DNA from: Flavobacterium luminosum
GTDB lineage: Bacteria; Bacteroidota; Bacteroidia; Flavobacteriales; Flavobacteriaceae
DNA: 64,000 nucleotides
Assembly (NCBI RefSeq): GCF_023635005.1
Contig: NZ_JAMLJM010000001.1
Coordinates: forward strand, 1 to 64,000
Reading direction: 5' to 3'
The stretch's first letter is position 1. The number at the start of each line of letters is the position of its first letter. A model generated the notes under the pieces. That model ran no database searches, was not told the DNA's origin, and worked only from the letters and a program-made list of their open reading frames with translations. Below are positions 16,661-26,058 of the stretch, in pieces. Position numbers and translations under genes: made by a program.

Positions 16661-17053
16661 CTAGCTAGGTATTTCTAAATCTTGCCTTAAAGGAAGCCCC
16701 TCTGGAAAAGGAAAATTTAAAAAAGGCATTCGTTCTTCCCACATAGATTCTATCTCAGAAATTGGTAAACGAGCATGATATGTGTCTCTATCCACTTGTT
16801 TCGCTTCTAATATACCAACATCAATACTTGGACGAACATCCAATAATACAAAACCCTCATTAATTCCATTGTACAATGCTTCATATCCTCGAATTTTAAC
16901 CCATTTTCTTGTTTTATATGCATAGTCTATCTCTTCAGTATTTAAACCTCTTATGCTTGGATACATTTCTAAGTTATATGAAAACAAATTAGCTTTACCT
17001 TCATCTAACTCTAAGCTGTATTTTTTTCCTTTATAGATTGTGATATTGTCCAT
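16661..17053 (-). CDS. hypothetical acidic protein, unknown
   Basis: A 130-aa cytoplasmic protein with no signal peptide or membrane segment. It begins MDNITIYKGKKYSLEL, contains GYEALYNGINEGFVLLDVRP, and ends in a proline-rich tail (FLNFPFPEGLPLRQDLEIPS). I do not recognise it. It is isolated between the repeat copy B region and a repeat-rich spacer, a setting where orphan immunity-like proteins occur, but no toxin partner is visible. The ORF is long enough and amino-acid use is normal enough to be a real gene. Confidence 0.6.
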   Translation of the reverse strand: MDNITIYKGKKYSLELDEGKANLFSYNLEMYPSIRGLNTEEIDYAYKTRKWVKIRGYEALYNGINEGFVLLDVRPSIDVGILEAKQVDRDTYHARLPISEIESMWEERMPFLNFPFPEGLPLRQDLEIPS

Positions 17054-17441
17054 TTTAACTAATTACAAACTTTTTCAAATCTGAACTATACTTACCTATT
17101 AATTGTTCTAACCCCGATAGTGCAGATTTACAATCCGCGTCCACTCCAATAAATCAAATATAATAACTTAATATTCATATTTTAAACCCACATCGATAGC
17201 GCGGATTACTTCAAGTAATTCTAAAGACAAACGGTTACTTAACCTGAGCGAGCATCTCCCACAAGCTTTAAATAATTATCCTTAGCTTTTATTAAAAGGT
17301 TCTTTTGACCCCAAAATCGATACTTACTGCTCATTTTATACCCGTCAGGTTTTTAAAACCTGACGGGTATAACTCTTACTTAAAAACAATCCGCATTGGC
17401 TTGAGTACCCAAATTAGAAATTGATTCCTTACTAATAGCAA
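17054..17441. other. repeat-rich intergenic region
   Basis: 388 bp without a gene. It contains two diverged GATAG-T/C-GC(A)G fragments (CCCCGATAGTGCAGATTTAC near 17112 and ATCGATAGCGCGGATTAC near 17193) that look like one dispersed repeat, plus a perfect palindrome at 17338-17370. No ORF or RNA gene is visible. Confidence 0.6.
17338..17370. repeat. perfect palindrome, terminator-like in both directions
   Basis: CCCGTCAGGTTTT (17341-17353) and AAAACCTGACGGG (17355-17367) are perfect inverted copies around a single T, extended by ATA/TAT. The 16-bp arms could act as a bidirectional terminator for the minus-strand gene ending at 17442 or be a mobile palindromic repeat. Confidence 0.7.
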
Positions 17442-18191
17442 TCAAACCACTTCCAAAACCTCCATCACGCCACAATCATCACCTCGCAAAGGATACCTTT
17501 GTCCATTAACTTCCTGATAAAACAAGATGCGCAACATAAAAAAACGAAAACCTTGCGGACTAGGCAAATCCGGCAAACGCAAACACAACGACATCGGAGT
17601 TGCGTCAGTAGCAATGTGTGACGCTTCACTCACAAACAACTGATGCGAGGAATCTGCAAAATCAAAATCATACCCCAACAACTGTATTGCTACATGGCTT
17701 GCCCCAATCGGACACTTCAAATGTTGCGCTGGCTCAAAATGAGGAATCCCAAACGTCACTGTTGTCGCATCCCAATTAAAGTCGGTCAACAAAACATGTG
17801 ACAAACACAAATGCTTCGTAAACGAAAAGCCTTTCACCAACTGTTTCCCTTCTAGGGTTGCCAAACCCTGAGCAACCGTTCGTGCACCGCGCAAGGAAAC
17901 GCCATCCAACAAAATCAACCGACGCAGTAAAGCATTCACACGACTATACATTCGGTTTTCAGCAATCCCTTTAGTATATAGTGCTAAAGGCTTCCTAAAG
18001 GCAGAACTCATCTTAGCCGCTTGCCCCATCTCCTTACCCGCATCGCGAAACGATTGGTAATTGGGAGCCTTTTGAAATGTCTTCTTAGAAATATCCCGTT
18101 TTTTCCTCGCAATCACTTTTCCCTCCATTCGATAGAAGGTAATTTCTCCCAAAGTGCCTTCCAATTGCACTATACCTTTAACTTTTGCCAT
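17442..18191 (-). CDS. conserved hypothetical protein, unknown function
   Basis: A 249-aa protein from the ATG at 18191 (MAKVKGIVQLEGTLGEITFY); the in-frame ATG at 18215 adds eight unlikely residues. The N terminus G-x-I-x-L-x-G-T-L-G-x-I-T-F-Y-R is followed by basic segments (VIARKKRDISKK) and SFRDAGKEMGQAAKMSSAFR. The C-terminal half is beta-rich. No signal peptide or catalytic motif is visible. I recall similar N-terminal patterns in proteins of unknown function in flavobacteria, but cannot assign a family. It is flanked by repeat-rich noncoding DNA on both sides. Confidence 0.65.
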   Translation of the reverse strand: MAKVKGIVQLEGTLGEITFYRMEGKVIARKKRDISKKTFQKAPNYQSFRDAGKEMGQAAKMSSAFRKPLALYTKGIAENRMYSRVNALLRRLILLDGVSLRGARTVAQGLATLEGKQLVKGFSFTKHLCLSHVLLTDFNWDATTVTFGIPHFEPAQHLKCPIGASHVAIQLLGYDFDFADSSHQLFVSEASHIATDATPMSLCLRLPDLPSPQGFRFFMLRILFYQEVNGQRYPLRGDDCGVMEVLEVV

Positions 18192-18614
18192 ATAACATAA
18201 ATACCTAACTAGCAATTCAAATATAAGAAAAATCTTTATTTATAGTATAGTTATCATATAGTTGTCGTATAATTATAGTATACATACTTAAAGCTTTGGC
18301 TAAGGAAGAAGACGCTCCTCTTCACCAAAACAATACAAAAAACACTATCCCAACACGTCCAACCAAAAGCTCATAGCGAAAATATTTCTACAAGAACAAT
18401 TACAAACCATTAATTTTAGTAAAATATTCTACCATTAAACATTTCAATGGTTTTATTTCCAAAAAACAAATGAATTTTTGAAAAAAAATGCACCACACGC
18501 CTCTATTCACCGATAGAACATCTACATAACGTCAAAACACTCTATTTTTTTATAAATACTTTTGCGAAAAATTGAGGCATAACACTAGGATTTTAAAAAA
18601 GTGTATCTCAAAAA
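18192..18614. other. AT-rich intergenic region with promoter for the permease operon
   Basis: 423 bp between divergent genes. It holds TATAGTATAGTTATCATATA-like near repeats (18240-18288) that could be a regulatory or promoter region for either side. At its right end is a perfect -7 box. No ORF of note. Confidence 0.55.
18557..18565 (+). promoter_or_regulatory. Bacteroidota -7 promoter box (TACTTTTGC)
   Basis: TACTTTTGC matches the TAnnTTTGC consensus exactly, 50 nt before the permease ATG. No convincing TTG was found at the usual -33 spacing. Confidence 0.6.
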
Positions 18615-20093
18615 ATGACAAAAACAGACATAACGATGCTAAAAAAATCAATAGAAGCACTACAACGAGAAGCTTCAGAAAACAATGCCGGAAGCCTTAA
18701 AAGAAGTCTAGGCGGATTCAATTTAATCATGATTGGAATTGGAGTGATTATTGGCGCTGGACTATTTTCACTAACCGGAATCGCCGCCGCAAACAACACT
18801 GGACCTGCAGTAATCTTATCTTTTGTCGTAGCCGCCGTAGGATGTGCCTTCAGTGCCTTGTGCTACGCAGAATTTGCGTCAATGGTTCCCGTTTCAGGAA
18901 GCGCCTATACCTATGCTTATGCAACCATCGGAGAACTATTTGCTTGGATTATAGGATGGGATCTTATCCTAGAATATTCCGTAGGAGCGGCAACCGTAGG
19001 AATTAGCTGGTCGCAATACTTAGTCAAATTCTTGGAAAAGTTTCACATCTACATTCCTCCTCAATTAATCATGTCTCCGTTTGAAAAAGCCATAGGCCCC
19101 AACGGGGAAACCATAACCGGAATCATCAATTTGCCGGCAGTACTGATCATCGTCTTTATTTCCTTGATTATTATGCGAGGAACCAAAAGTTCTGCATTCT
19201 TCAACGCTATAGTGGTAACCCTAAAAGTAGGAGTTGTATTATTATTCATTGGGTTAGGATGGCAATACATCACACCAGAAAATTACTACCCATTTATCCC
19301 TGAAAATACCGGAAAGTTTGGAGAGTTTGGTTGGTCGGGCATACTACGCGGTGCCGGAGTGATCTTTTTTGTATTCATAGGCTTTGATATCGTTGCAACG
19401 ATGGCACAAGAAACAAAAAATCCTCAAAAAAACATGCCTATCGGAATCTTAGGTTCCCTTATTGTTTGTACTATATTGTTCATCGCTTTCGGATATGTTA
19501 TGACCGGATTGGCACACTATTCAGAATTCAAAAACAGTGCAGCTCCCGTAGCTATTGCCATTGCTAAAACACCATACCTTTGGCTGGCTACGGCGGTTAT
19601 CATAGCCATTTTAATTGGATACACTTCTGTAATCCTAGTAGATTTATTAGGACAATCCCGCGTATTTTATGCAATGAGTAAAGACGGATTACTCCCTAAA
19701 ATGTTTTCGGAACTTCATCCCAAATTAAACACTCCAATCAAATCCAATATCGTGTTGTGTATTTTTATCAGCCTCTTTGCCGGATTAGTCCCTATCAGTG
19801 TTGTAGGCGAAATGACGAGTATCGGAACGCTTTTGGCCTTTGTCATGGTGTGTGTCGGAATATTAATCTTACGCAAAAAAGAACCCAATGCACCTAGACC
19901 CTTCAAAACACCTTGGGTTCCGGTAGTGCCCATACTAGGAATAATTACTTGTTTACTAATGATGGTTTCCCTACCATTAAGCACTTGGATCCGATTAATT
20001 GTCTGGTTAGGAATTGGAATCGGAATCTATTATCTTTACGGGAAACAAAACAGTAAATTAGGAAAACAAAAGAAAGAAGACGCCTCGCTATAA
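18615..20093 (+). CDS. APC-family amino acid permease (cationic amino acid transporter-like)
   Basis: A 492-aa inner-membrane transporter with about 12 hydrophobic helices. The APC signature is in TM1, GGFNLIMIGIGVIIGAGLFS, followed by AANNTGPAVILSF and the conserved SALCYAEFASMVPVSGSAYT. FFVFIGFDIVATMAQETKNP in the middle is typical of the CAT/YhdG subgroup. It would import amino acids by proton or ion coupling; the substrate is not certain. The stop codon overlaps the next start (TAATG), so it is co-translated with a methionine-type aminotransferase, suggesting uptake and transamination of the same amino acids. Confidence 0.93.
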   Translation: MTKTDITMLKKSIEALQREASENNAGSLKRSLGGFNLIMIGIGVIIGAGLFSLTGIAAANNTGPAVILSFVVAAVGCAFSALCYAEFASMVPVSGSAYTYAYATIGELFAWIIGWDLILEYSVGAATVGISWSQYLVKFLEKFHIYIPPQLIMSPFEKAIGPNGETITGIINLPAVLIIVFISLIIMRGTKSSAFFNAIVVTLKVGVVLLFIGLGWQYITPENYYPFIPENTGKFGEFGWSGILRGAGVIFFVFIGFDIVATMAQETKNPQKNMPIGILGSLIVCTILFIAFGYVMTGLAHYSEFKNSAAPVAIAIAKTPYLWLATAVIIAILIGYTSVILVDLLGQSRVFYAMSKDGLLPKMFSELHPKLNTPIKSNIVLCIFISLFAGLVPISVVGEMTSIGTLLAFVMVCVGILILRKKEPNAPRPFKTPWVPVVPILGIITCLLMMVSLPLSTWIRLIVWLGIGIGIYYLYGKQNSKLGKQKKEDASL

Positions 20094-21220
20094 TGTCAAA
20101 GTTACCCAACAATTCCGCCAGTATATTCTCTGTGATGTCGCAATTAGCAAATCAGCACGGAGCCATAAACCTTTCGCAAGGCTTCCCGAATTTTCCGGAA
20201 GACGAACGATTATTACAGATCTCCGAACGCATCATCAGAGAAAATATTCACCAATACACTCCAATGGCTGGTTTACCCTCGCTATTGGAAAAAATTGCCT
20301 TGTTAACTCAAAAGCAATACGGAAGAACCGTAAATACCAACACCGAAATGTTGATTACTGCTGGGGCAACACAAGGAATATTCACTACGATCAATGCGTT
20401 GATTGGTGCGGGAGACGAAGTACTGATTTTAGACCCAAGCTATGACAGCTATGAACCTTCAGTCTTAGTTGGCGGCGGTATCCCGGTTAGGGTAGCGCTT
20501 AACGAAGATTATACTCCCAATTTCAATCGAATTGAAGAAGCGATTACCCACAAAACCAAAATGATTGTGGTAAACAATCCTCATAATCCAACCGGAAAAA
20601 TTTGGACCTCACAAGACTTCGAAGCATTGGAAACCATCTTGGAAAAACATCCTCAAATTCTCGTGTTAGGAGATGAAGTTTACGAATACATCACCTTCTC
20701 ACAACCGCATATCTCATTTCATACCCGAGAAAAATTAAACCAGAGAACCATCATTGCTTCTTCCTTTGGAAAATCACTACATGTAACTGGCTGGAAAATA
20801 GGATATCTAATAGCACCAGAACACCTGATGCAAGAAATAAAAAAAATCCATCAGTTTTTGGTGTTTAGTGTCAATAGCTTTTCACAACACACCATAGCAC
20901 AATACTTAGAGGTAGTCGATTTTAGTGAAGTGTCTAGGATGTATCAAAAAAAGCGCGATTTGTTTCAATCCTTACTAAAAGACAGTCGCTTCGAACTCAT
21001 GCCTTGTGACGGCACTTATTTCCAAGTAGTAAATTACAAGAACATCAGCACAGCCAACGATGTTGAATTCGCCAAAGAATTAATCCTAAAACACGGAGTA
21101 GCGGCCATCCCTATTTCTGTATTTTACAAGGAAGCCACAGACAGGCAGATGCTTCGCTTTTGTTTTGCGAAAACCGATGAGACACTTATCGCAGCGGCAC
21201 AAAAACTCTGTCAAGTATAA
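20093..21220 (+). CDS. PLP-dependent aminotransferase, YbdL/methionine aminotransferase-like
   Basis: A 375-aa fold-type I class I/II aminotransferase. The substrate loop GAINLSQGFPNFPED (about 24-38) is characteristic of the YbdL/kynurenine aminotransferase group. NNPHNPTGKIW binds the cofactor, DEVYEYITF follows, and the PLP lysine is K227 in SSFGKSLHVTGWKIGY. LRFCFAKTDETL near the end supplies the carboxylate-binding arginine. It overlaps the permease by 1 nt. Methionine or aromatic 2-oxo acid transamination is the likely role; exact substrate is inference. Confidence 0.92.
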   Translation: MSKLPNNSASIFSVMSQLANQHGAINLSQGFPNFPEDERLLQISERIIRENIHQYTPMAGLPSLLEKIALLTQKQYGRTVNTNTEMLITAGATQGIFTTINALIGAGDEVLILDPSYDSYEPSVLVGGGIPVRVALNEDYTPNFNRIEEAITHKTKMIVVNNPHNPTGKIWTSQDFEALETILEKHPQILVLGDEVYEYITFSQPHISFHTREKLNQRTIIASSFGKSLHVTGWKIGYLIAPEHLMQEIKKIHQFLVFSVNSFSQHTIAQYLEVVDFSEVSRMYQKKRDLFQSLLKDSRFELMPCDGTYFQVVNYKNISTANDVEFAKELILKHGVAAIPISVFYKEATDRQMLRFCFAKTDETLIAAAQKLCQV

Positions 21221-21394
21221 ATCGGATCCCATTTCCGAAATTTCCGATAGCGCAACTACATCGTTAGTAAGGTCAAAATAGCAAAATCACTGAGGCTTAG
21301 GTCATAAGTTACAACTTTGTTATTTTGTTAACAAAATACATTTTCATATCCCATAATAAATTGTATTTTTACGGCTCAAAATTTCAGAAATCAA

Positions 21395-22159
21395 ATGGGT
21401 AAAATCATTGCAATTGCCAATCAAAAAGGTGGAGTAGGAAAAACAACTACCTCTATTAATTTAGCGGCCGCTTTAGGTGTTTTAGAGAAAAAAGTGTTAC
21501 TAATTGATGCTGACCCTCAGGCTAATGCTACTTCGGGTCTTGGTATCGACGTAGAATCAGTAGAATTGGGTACATACCAGATTTTAGAACACAGCGCGAC
21601 ACCGGAAGAAACAGTAATCAAAAGTTCGGCTCCTAATGTAGATGTTATCCCGGCTCATATCGACTTGGTGGCTATCGAAATTGAGTTGGTCGACAAAGAA
21701 AACCGCGAATACATGCTTAAAACAGCATTGGAAAGCGTAATCGATCAATACGACTATGTGATTATCGACTGTGCGCCGTCATTAGGATTACTAACATTAA
21801 ATGCCCTTACTGCGGCTAATAGTGTGGTGATTCCTATTCAATGCGAATATTTTGCTCTGGAAGGTTTGGGAAAACTACTGAACACCATCAAAAGTGTACA
21901 AAAAATCCACAACCCGGAACTAGACATCGAAGGTTTATTACTAACGATGTACGATTCTCGTTTACGTTTGTCAAATCAGGTAGTGGAAGAAGTTCAAAAA
22001 CACTTCAACAATATGGTTTTTGAAACGGTGATTCAACGAAACATCAAATTAAGTGAAGCCCCAAGTTATGGTGAAAGCATCATCAACTATGACGCAACAA
22101 GCAAAGGAGCAGTCAATTACATTCATTTAGCAGAAGAAATTATTAAAAAAAACAGTTAA
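21395..22159 (+). CDS. parA: chromosome-partitioning ATPase ParA/Soj
   Basis: A 254-aa Walker-type ATPase for chromosome segregation. The deviant Walker A motif NQKGGVGKTTTSINLA is at residues 8-23, the Walker A-prime LLIDADPQANATSG near 36-49, and Walker B YVIIDCAPSLGLLT near 122. The length and lack of an N-terminal HTH mark the chromosomal Soj type. It is followed after 15 nt by parB. The pair usually lies near the replication origin; no dnaA is in the window, and I did not spot a GTTTCACGTGAAAC-type parS. Confidence 0.97.
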   Translation: MGKIIAIANQKGGVGKTTTSINLAAALGVLEKKVLLIDADPQANATSGLGIDVESVELGTYQILEHSATPEETVIKSSAPNVDVIPAHIDLVAIEIELVDKENREYMLKTALESVIDQYDYVIIDCAPSLGLLTLNALTAANSVVIPIQCEYFALEGLGKLLNTIKSVQKIHNPELDIEGLLLTMYDSRLRLSNQVVEEVQKHFNNMVFETVIQRNIKLSEAPSYGESIINYDATSKGAVNYIHLAEEIIKKNS

Positions 22160-22164
22160 GATTT

Positions 22165-22170
22165 AGGAGG
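22165..22170 (+). promoter_or_regulatory. strong Shine-Dalgarno before parB
   Basis: AGGAGG lies four bases before the parB ATG at 22175. Flavobacterial genes generally lack such sites and the other starts in this window do not show one of this strength, so it probably sets ParB translation relative to ParA. Confidence 0.7.
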
Positions 22171-22174
22171 ATTT

Positions 22175-23074
22175 ATGGCACTGGCAAAAAAACAAGCAAT
22201 GGGACGCGGATTATCGGCATTATTAAAAGATCCTGAAAATGATATCAAATCAGTATCGGATAAAAATGCAGATAAAGTAGTAGGAAATATTATTGAATTA
22301 GAGATTGACGCTATCGAGATCAATCCGTTCCAGCCAAGAACCAACTTTAACGAAGAATCTTTACAAGAATTAGCAACATCCATTCGCGAATTGGGCGTAA
22401 TACAACCTATTACTGTCCGCAAAATGGATTTCAATAAATACCAATTAATTTCAGGGGAACGCCGTTTACGCGCCTCTAAAATTGTAGGATTGAAGACCGT
22501 TCCGGCCTATATCCGTTTAGCCGACGATAACGAATCGCTAACCATGGCATTGGTTGAAAACATCCAACGTCATGATTTAGACCCGATTGAAATCGCCTTG
22601 TCGTACCAACGCTTAATGGACGAAATTCAATTAACCCAAGAACAAGTAAGTGATCGCGTTGGAAAAAAACGCTCTACAGTAGCCAATTACATGCGCTTAC
22701 TAAAATTGGATCCCATCATTCAAACCGGTATTCGTGACGGATTTATCTCTATGGGACACGGTCGTGCCATTATCAACGTTGATGATCACGATGCCCAAAC
22801 AGAAATCTATCAGAAAATTGTGAGCCAAAACCTATCCGTTCGTGAAACCGAAGCATTGGTAAAGGCCTATCACGAAGGAACTCCTGAGAAACCAACAACT
22901 ATAAAAACCTCAGGCGGAGCCTTTGAAGTAGATACCGAAGACAAGAAAACTTTCAACGAATATTTTGGTACCAAAGTAGACGTAAAAGTAGCCGCTAATG
23001 GTAAAGGAAAAATTACTATTCCATTCCATTCGGAAGAAGATTTCAATAGAATTATCAAATTGATTAAAGGTTAG
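22175..23074 (+). CDS. parB: chromosome-partitioning protein ParB
   Basis: A 299-aa parS-binding CTPase clamp. The N-terminal ParA-interacting segment carries MGRGLSALLKD. The ParB/Srx domain begins at IEINPFQPRTNFNEESLQEL and contains the CTP-binding motifs LISGERRLRASKIVG and VENIQRHDLDPIE. A central HTH follows (QEQVSDRVGKKRSTVANYMR), and the C-terminal dimerisation domain ends FNRIIKLIKG. It has a clear Shine-Dalgarno and shares its last base region with the start of the next gene (TAGTG), so the operon continues. Confidence 0.97.
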   Translation: MALAKKQAMGRGLSALLKDPENDIKSVSDKNADKVVGNIIELEIDAIEINPFQPRTNFNEESLQELATSIRELGVIQPITVRKMDFNKYQLISGERRLRASKIVGLKTVPAYIRLADDNESLTMALVENIQRHDLDPIEIALSYQRLMDEIQLTQEQVSDRVGKKRSTVANYMRLLKLDPIIQTGIRDGFISMGHGRAIINVDDHDAQTEIYQKIVSQNLSVRETEALVKAYHEGTPEKPTTIKTSGGAFEVDTEDKKTFNEYFGTKVDVKVAANGKGKITIPFHSEEDFNRIIKLIKG

Positions 23075-23631
23075 TGAAATATTGGTTTTACATACTGCTT
23101 TTCTGTACTTCTTTCGGAAACTTTACCGGATTGGGTCAGGAAACGCTGAATATTACTGCGGCTGATACGATTACTAACACTATTAATCCGTTAGCTCCTT
23201 CTAAAGCTGCCTTTTACTCCGCCATTTTTCCCGGCATGGGACAGGTGTACAATAAAAAATACTGGAAAGCACCTATCGTTTGGGGTGCTATGGGAACCAG
23301 TATTTACTACTATTCTTGGAATAAAAACAAGTACGACAGTTACAGAACAGAATACAAAAAAAGATTGGCCAACGACATTAATCTGAATCCAAAATACGAC
23401 AGATTAAGTAACAATCAATTAATTCAGGCTCAAAAATTCCACCAACGAAACAAAGATTTGTCTTTGCTTATTACCGTGGCTTTTTATGCCTTAAACATTA
23501 TTGATGCCAATGTAGACTCCCATCTTAAACAATTCAATGTAAACAGTAAACTAACTGTTGCACCTGAAATTCAGCAAGATGAAATCAACTACAAACAAAA
23601 TGTTGGACTTTCTCTAAATTACAGATTCTAA
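23074..23631 (+). CDS. DUF5683 domain exported/membrane protein
   Basis: A 185-aa protein starting with GTG overlapping the parB stop codon. A signal peptide (KYWFYILLFCTSFGNFTGLGQ) is followed by the DUF5683 pattern: KAAFYSAIFPGMGQVYNKKYWKAPIVWGAMG, where P-G-M-G-Q-V-Y-N-K-K is diagnostic, and a second hydrophobic segment DLSLLITVAFYALNIIDANV. The C terminus NVGLSLNYRF resembles an outer-membrane beta-strand end. Function is unknown. The gene is regularly found between parB and dapB in flavobacteria (from memory), as here. Confidence 0.85.
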   Translation: MKYWFYILLFCTSFGNFTGLGQETLNITAADTITNTINPLAPSKAAFYSAIFPGMGQVYNKKYWKAPIVWGAMGTSIYYYSWNKNKYDSYRTEYKKRLANDINLNPKYDRLSNNQLIQAQKFHQRNKDLSLLITVAFYALNIIDANVDSHLKQFNVNSKLTVAPEIQQDEINYKQNVGLSLNYRF

Positions 23632-23637
23632 ATTATC

Positions 23638-24339
23638 ATGAAAATAGCGCTCTTAGGATATGGCAAAATGGGCAAAGTAATCGAAAGAATTGCTTTAGAA
23701 CGTGGCCATGAAATTGTTTTACGCAAATCGAGTAACGATACCTTCGAAGGTTTACAACAGGCAGACGTAGCCATTGATTTTAGTGTACCTGATAGCGCCG
23801 TGAATAACATTTCAGAATGCTTAGCTTCTAACATTCCTATCATAAGTGGTACTACCGGTTGGTTAGAACAGTACAACGAAATGGTGGCTTTGTGCAATGA
23901 AAAAAAAGGAGCTTTCATTTATGGCTCAAACTTTAGTTTGGGAGTAAACATCTTCTTTGAATTAAATGCCTATCTAGCCAAAATGATGAGCCATTTGAAG
24001 GAGTATAAAGTATCCATGGAAGAAATCCATCATACGCAAAAATTAGATGCGCCAAGTGGTACAGCTATTTCTTTAGCTCAAGGAATTATTGAAAATTCGC
24101 ATTATGCTTCTTGGACCATGGAAACTCCTAAAGATTCAGAAATACACATCGAAGCCAAACGCATAGAAAACATTCCAGGTACTCATAGTATTTTTTATGA
24201 CAGCGACGTAGATCAAATCGAAATCAAACATACGGCCCACAGTCGTGAAGGTTTCGCTCTAGGAGCTGTTGTAGCAGCAGAATGGCTAATGGGTAAGAAA
24301 GGTGTTTTCACAATGAAAGACGTGTTAAATCTGACATAA
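23638..24339 (+). CDS. dapB: 4-hydroxy-tetrahydrodipicolinate reductase
   Basis: A 233-aa NAD(P)H-dependent reductase of the diaminopimelate/lysine pathway. The nucleotide-binding motif LLGYGKMGKVIE is at the N terminus; AIDFSVPDSAV and SGTTGW follow, then GSNFSLGVNIFFEL and the substrate-binding EIHHTQKLDAPSGTAISLA carrying the catalytic His and Lys. It ends with HTAHSREGFALGAVVAAEWL. Length is that of the short Bacteroidota form. It starts 6 nt after the DUF5683 gene and precedes lepB. Confidence 0.96.
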   Translation: MKIALLGYGKMGKVIERIALERGHEIVLRKSSNDTFEGLQQADVAIDFSVPDSAVNNISECLASNIPIISGTTGWLEQYNEMVALCNEKKGAFIYGSNFSLGVNIFFELNAYLAKMMSHLKEYKVSMEEIHHTQKLDAPSGTAISLAQGIIENSHYASWTMETPKDSEIHIEAKRIENIPGTHSIFYDSDVDQIEIKHTAHSREGFALGAVVAAEWLMGKKGVFTMKDVLNLT

Positions 24340-24430
24340 AAGAGGAAACTCATCTTAAATTTATCATTACATTTCGAACAAAACCATTCAGATAATTAAA
24401 ATAATATATTAACCGAATAAACGTAAAAAA

Positions 24431-25996
24431 ATGACGGCATTACAATGGTTCATATTTTTCTTAATCCTTCAAATTATTCATGGATTAGGAACTTGGAAAT
24501 TATACGAGAAAGCAGGAAGAAAACCAATGGAAGCTTTTATTCCGGTTTATAACGCTATCATTTTAATGAAAATTATAAATCGTCCTACTTGGTGGACTGC
24601 TTTATTGTTTGTTCCGGTAGTAAACCTTATCATGTTTATAGTGGTTTGGGTGGAAACCTTACGAAGCTTCGGAAAAAACACTACCAAAGACACCTTATTG
24701 GGAGTACTCTCTTTAGGTTTCTACTTGTATTATGTTAACTATACACAAAAAGTTGAATATATCAAAGACAGAAGTCTTGTGGCTACAACACAAATAGGAG
24801 ACACTATTAGTTCTATTCTGTATGCAGTGGTCGTAGCGACGCTAGTACACACTTATGTGATGCAACCATTCAACATTCCTACTTCTTCTTTGGAGAAATC
24901 GTTATTAATTGGTGATTTCCTTTTTGTAAGTAAATTTCATTATGGTGCTAGAACTCCTAAAACAGCGGTTGCATTACCAATGGTTCACGACAGTTTAATG
25001 GTCGTTAAAGGAAAATCGTATTCTAGTTGGCCACAACTACAATCATTCCGTTTCCCTGGCATACAAGAAATCAAACGCAACGACATCGTAGTATTCAATT
25101 GGCCTGCCGATACGGTATATCAATTTTTCGACAGATCCGGAAGACACATCGACAAACCGTTAGACAAACGTTCTAATTACGTAAAACGTTGTGTGGGTTT
25201 ACCTGGAGATAATCTTTCTATTAAAAATGGTGAAATTTATATTGATAACAAAAGGCTGATCTTACCGGAAAGAGCAAAACCGCAATTCTCCTACCGAATT
25301 ACAACAGACGGAACACCTTTAGACAACTATGCACAATACCTTATCGGCGAATTAAAAATTACAGATGGTATTGGAGCTACGGATAATGCCAACGAATATT
25401 ATTTTGCGGCAGTAACCGATGAAAATATTGAAAGAATAAAACAACTTCCGATCATCAAATCGGTAGTAAAAGATATAGAACCTGCGCCAAAAACGATTAA
25501 TCGTTTTATCTTCCCTCACAACCAAAAATGGTCTCAAGACAATTTTGGTCCAATCTATATCCCAGAAGCAAATAAAACGATTGCTTTAAACAAAGAAACC
25601 TTACCTTTCTACAAAAGAATTATAACCGTTTACGAAGGGAATAAATTAGAAGAAAAAGGTGGTAAAATTTACATCAACGATAAAGAAGCCATTAACTATA
25701 CGTTCCAACAAGATTACTATTGGATGATGGGAGACAACCGTCATCGTTCGGAAGATAGCCGTTATTGGGGATTTGTACCTTTTGATCACGTAGTAGGTAA
25801 ACCAGTATTTATCTGGTGGAGTGTTGATCCGAATGTTCCTTGGAGCAAAGCAATTGATAAGATCCGTTGGGACCGATTATTTTGTACCGTTGGCGGTGAT
25901 GGACAACCGGTATCGTATTTCAAATACTTTTTAATCGCTTTAGTAGCGTGGTTTGGCTACGACTGGTTTAAAAGAAGAAAAGCCAAAAAAGCTTAA
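24431..25996 (+). CDS. lepB: signal peptidase I, long Bacteroidota form with N-terminal DUF5684-like domain
   Basis: A 521-aa signal peptidase I, about twice the usual size. Residues 1-105 form an extra membrane domain with three hydrophobic segments (GRKPMEAFIPVYNAIILMKI). The peptidase begins near 130 with a TM segment, the catalytic serine in FNIPTSSLEKSL (about residue 154) and the general-base lysine in NYVKRCVGLPGDNL (about 251). A long insertion (about 275-410) separates it from the final MMGDNRHRSEDSRYWGFVP box. A last TM segment is at the C terminus. It would cleave signal peptides of exported proteins and closes the parA-lepB run before a terminator. Confidence 0.95.
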   Translation: MTALQWFIFFLILQIIHGLGTWKLYEKAGRKPMEAFIPVYNAIILMKIINRPTWWTALLFVPVVNLIMFIVVWVETLRSFGKNTTKDTLLGVLSLGFYLYYVNYTQKVEYIKDRSLVATTQIGDTISSILYAVVVATLVHTYVMQPFNIPTSSLEKSLLIGDFLFVSKFHYGARTPKTAVALPMVHDSLMVVKGKSYSSWPQLQSFRFPGIQEIKRNDIVVFNWPADTVYQFFDRSGRHIDKPLDKRSNYVKRCVGLPGDNLSIKNGEIYIDNKRLILPERAKPQFSYRITTDGTPLDNYAQYLIGELKITDGIGATDNANEYYFAAVTDENIERIKQLPIIKSVVKDIEPAPKTINRFIFPHNQKWSQDNFGPIYIPEANKTIALNKETLPFYKRIITVYEGNKLEEKGGKIYINDKEAINYTFQQDYYWMMGDNRHRSEDSRYWGFVPFDHVVGKPVFIWWSVDPNVPWSKAIDKIRWDRLFCTVGGDGQPVSYFKYFLIALVAWFGYDWFKRRKAKKA

Positions 25997-26012
25997 AAAA
26001 ATAAATAAAACA

Positions 26013-26041
26013 AATGCTAAATTGTAATCCAGTTTAGCATT
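26013..26041 (+). terminator. intrinsic terminator after lepB
   Basis: AATGCTAAA (26013-26021) pairs with TTTAGCATT (26033-26041), followed by further T residues. It separates lepB from wbqC. Confidence 0.75.
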
Positions 26042-26058
26042 TTTTATCAATAAAACAG

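Noticed and set aside
21221..21394. parS or origin sequence before parA
   Set aside because: No GTTTCACGTGAAAC-like palindrome and no cluster of DnaA boxes could be seen.
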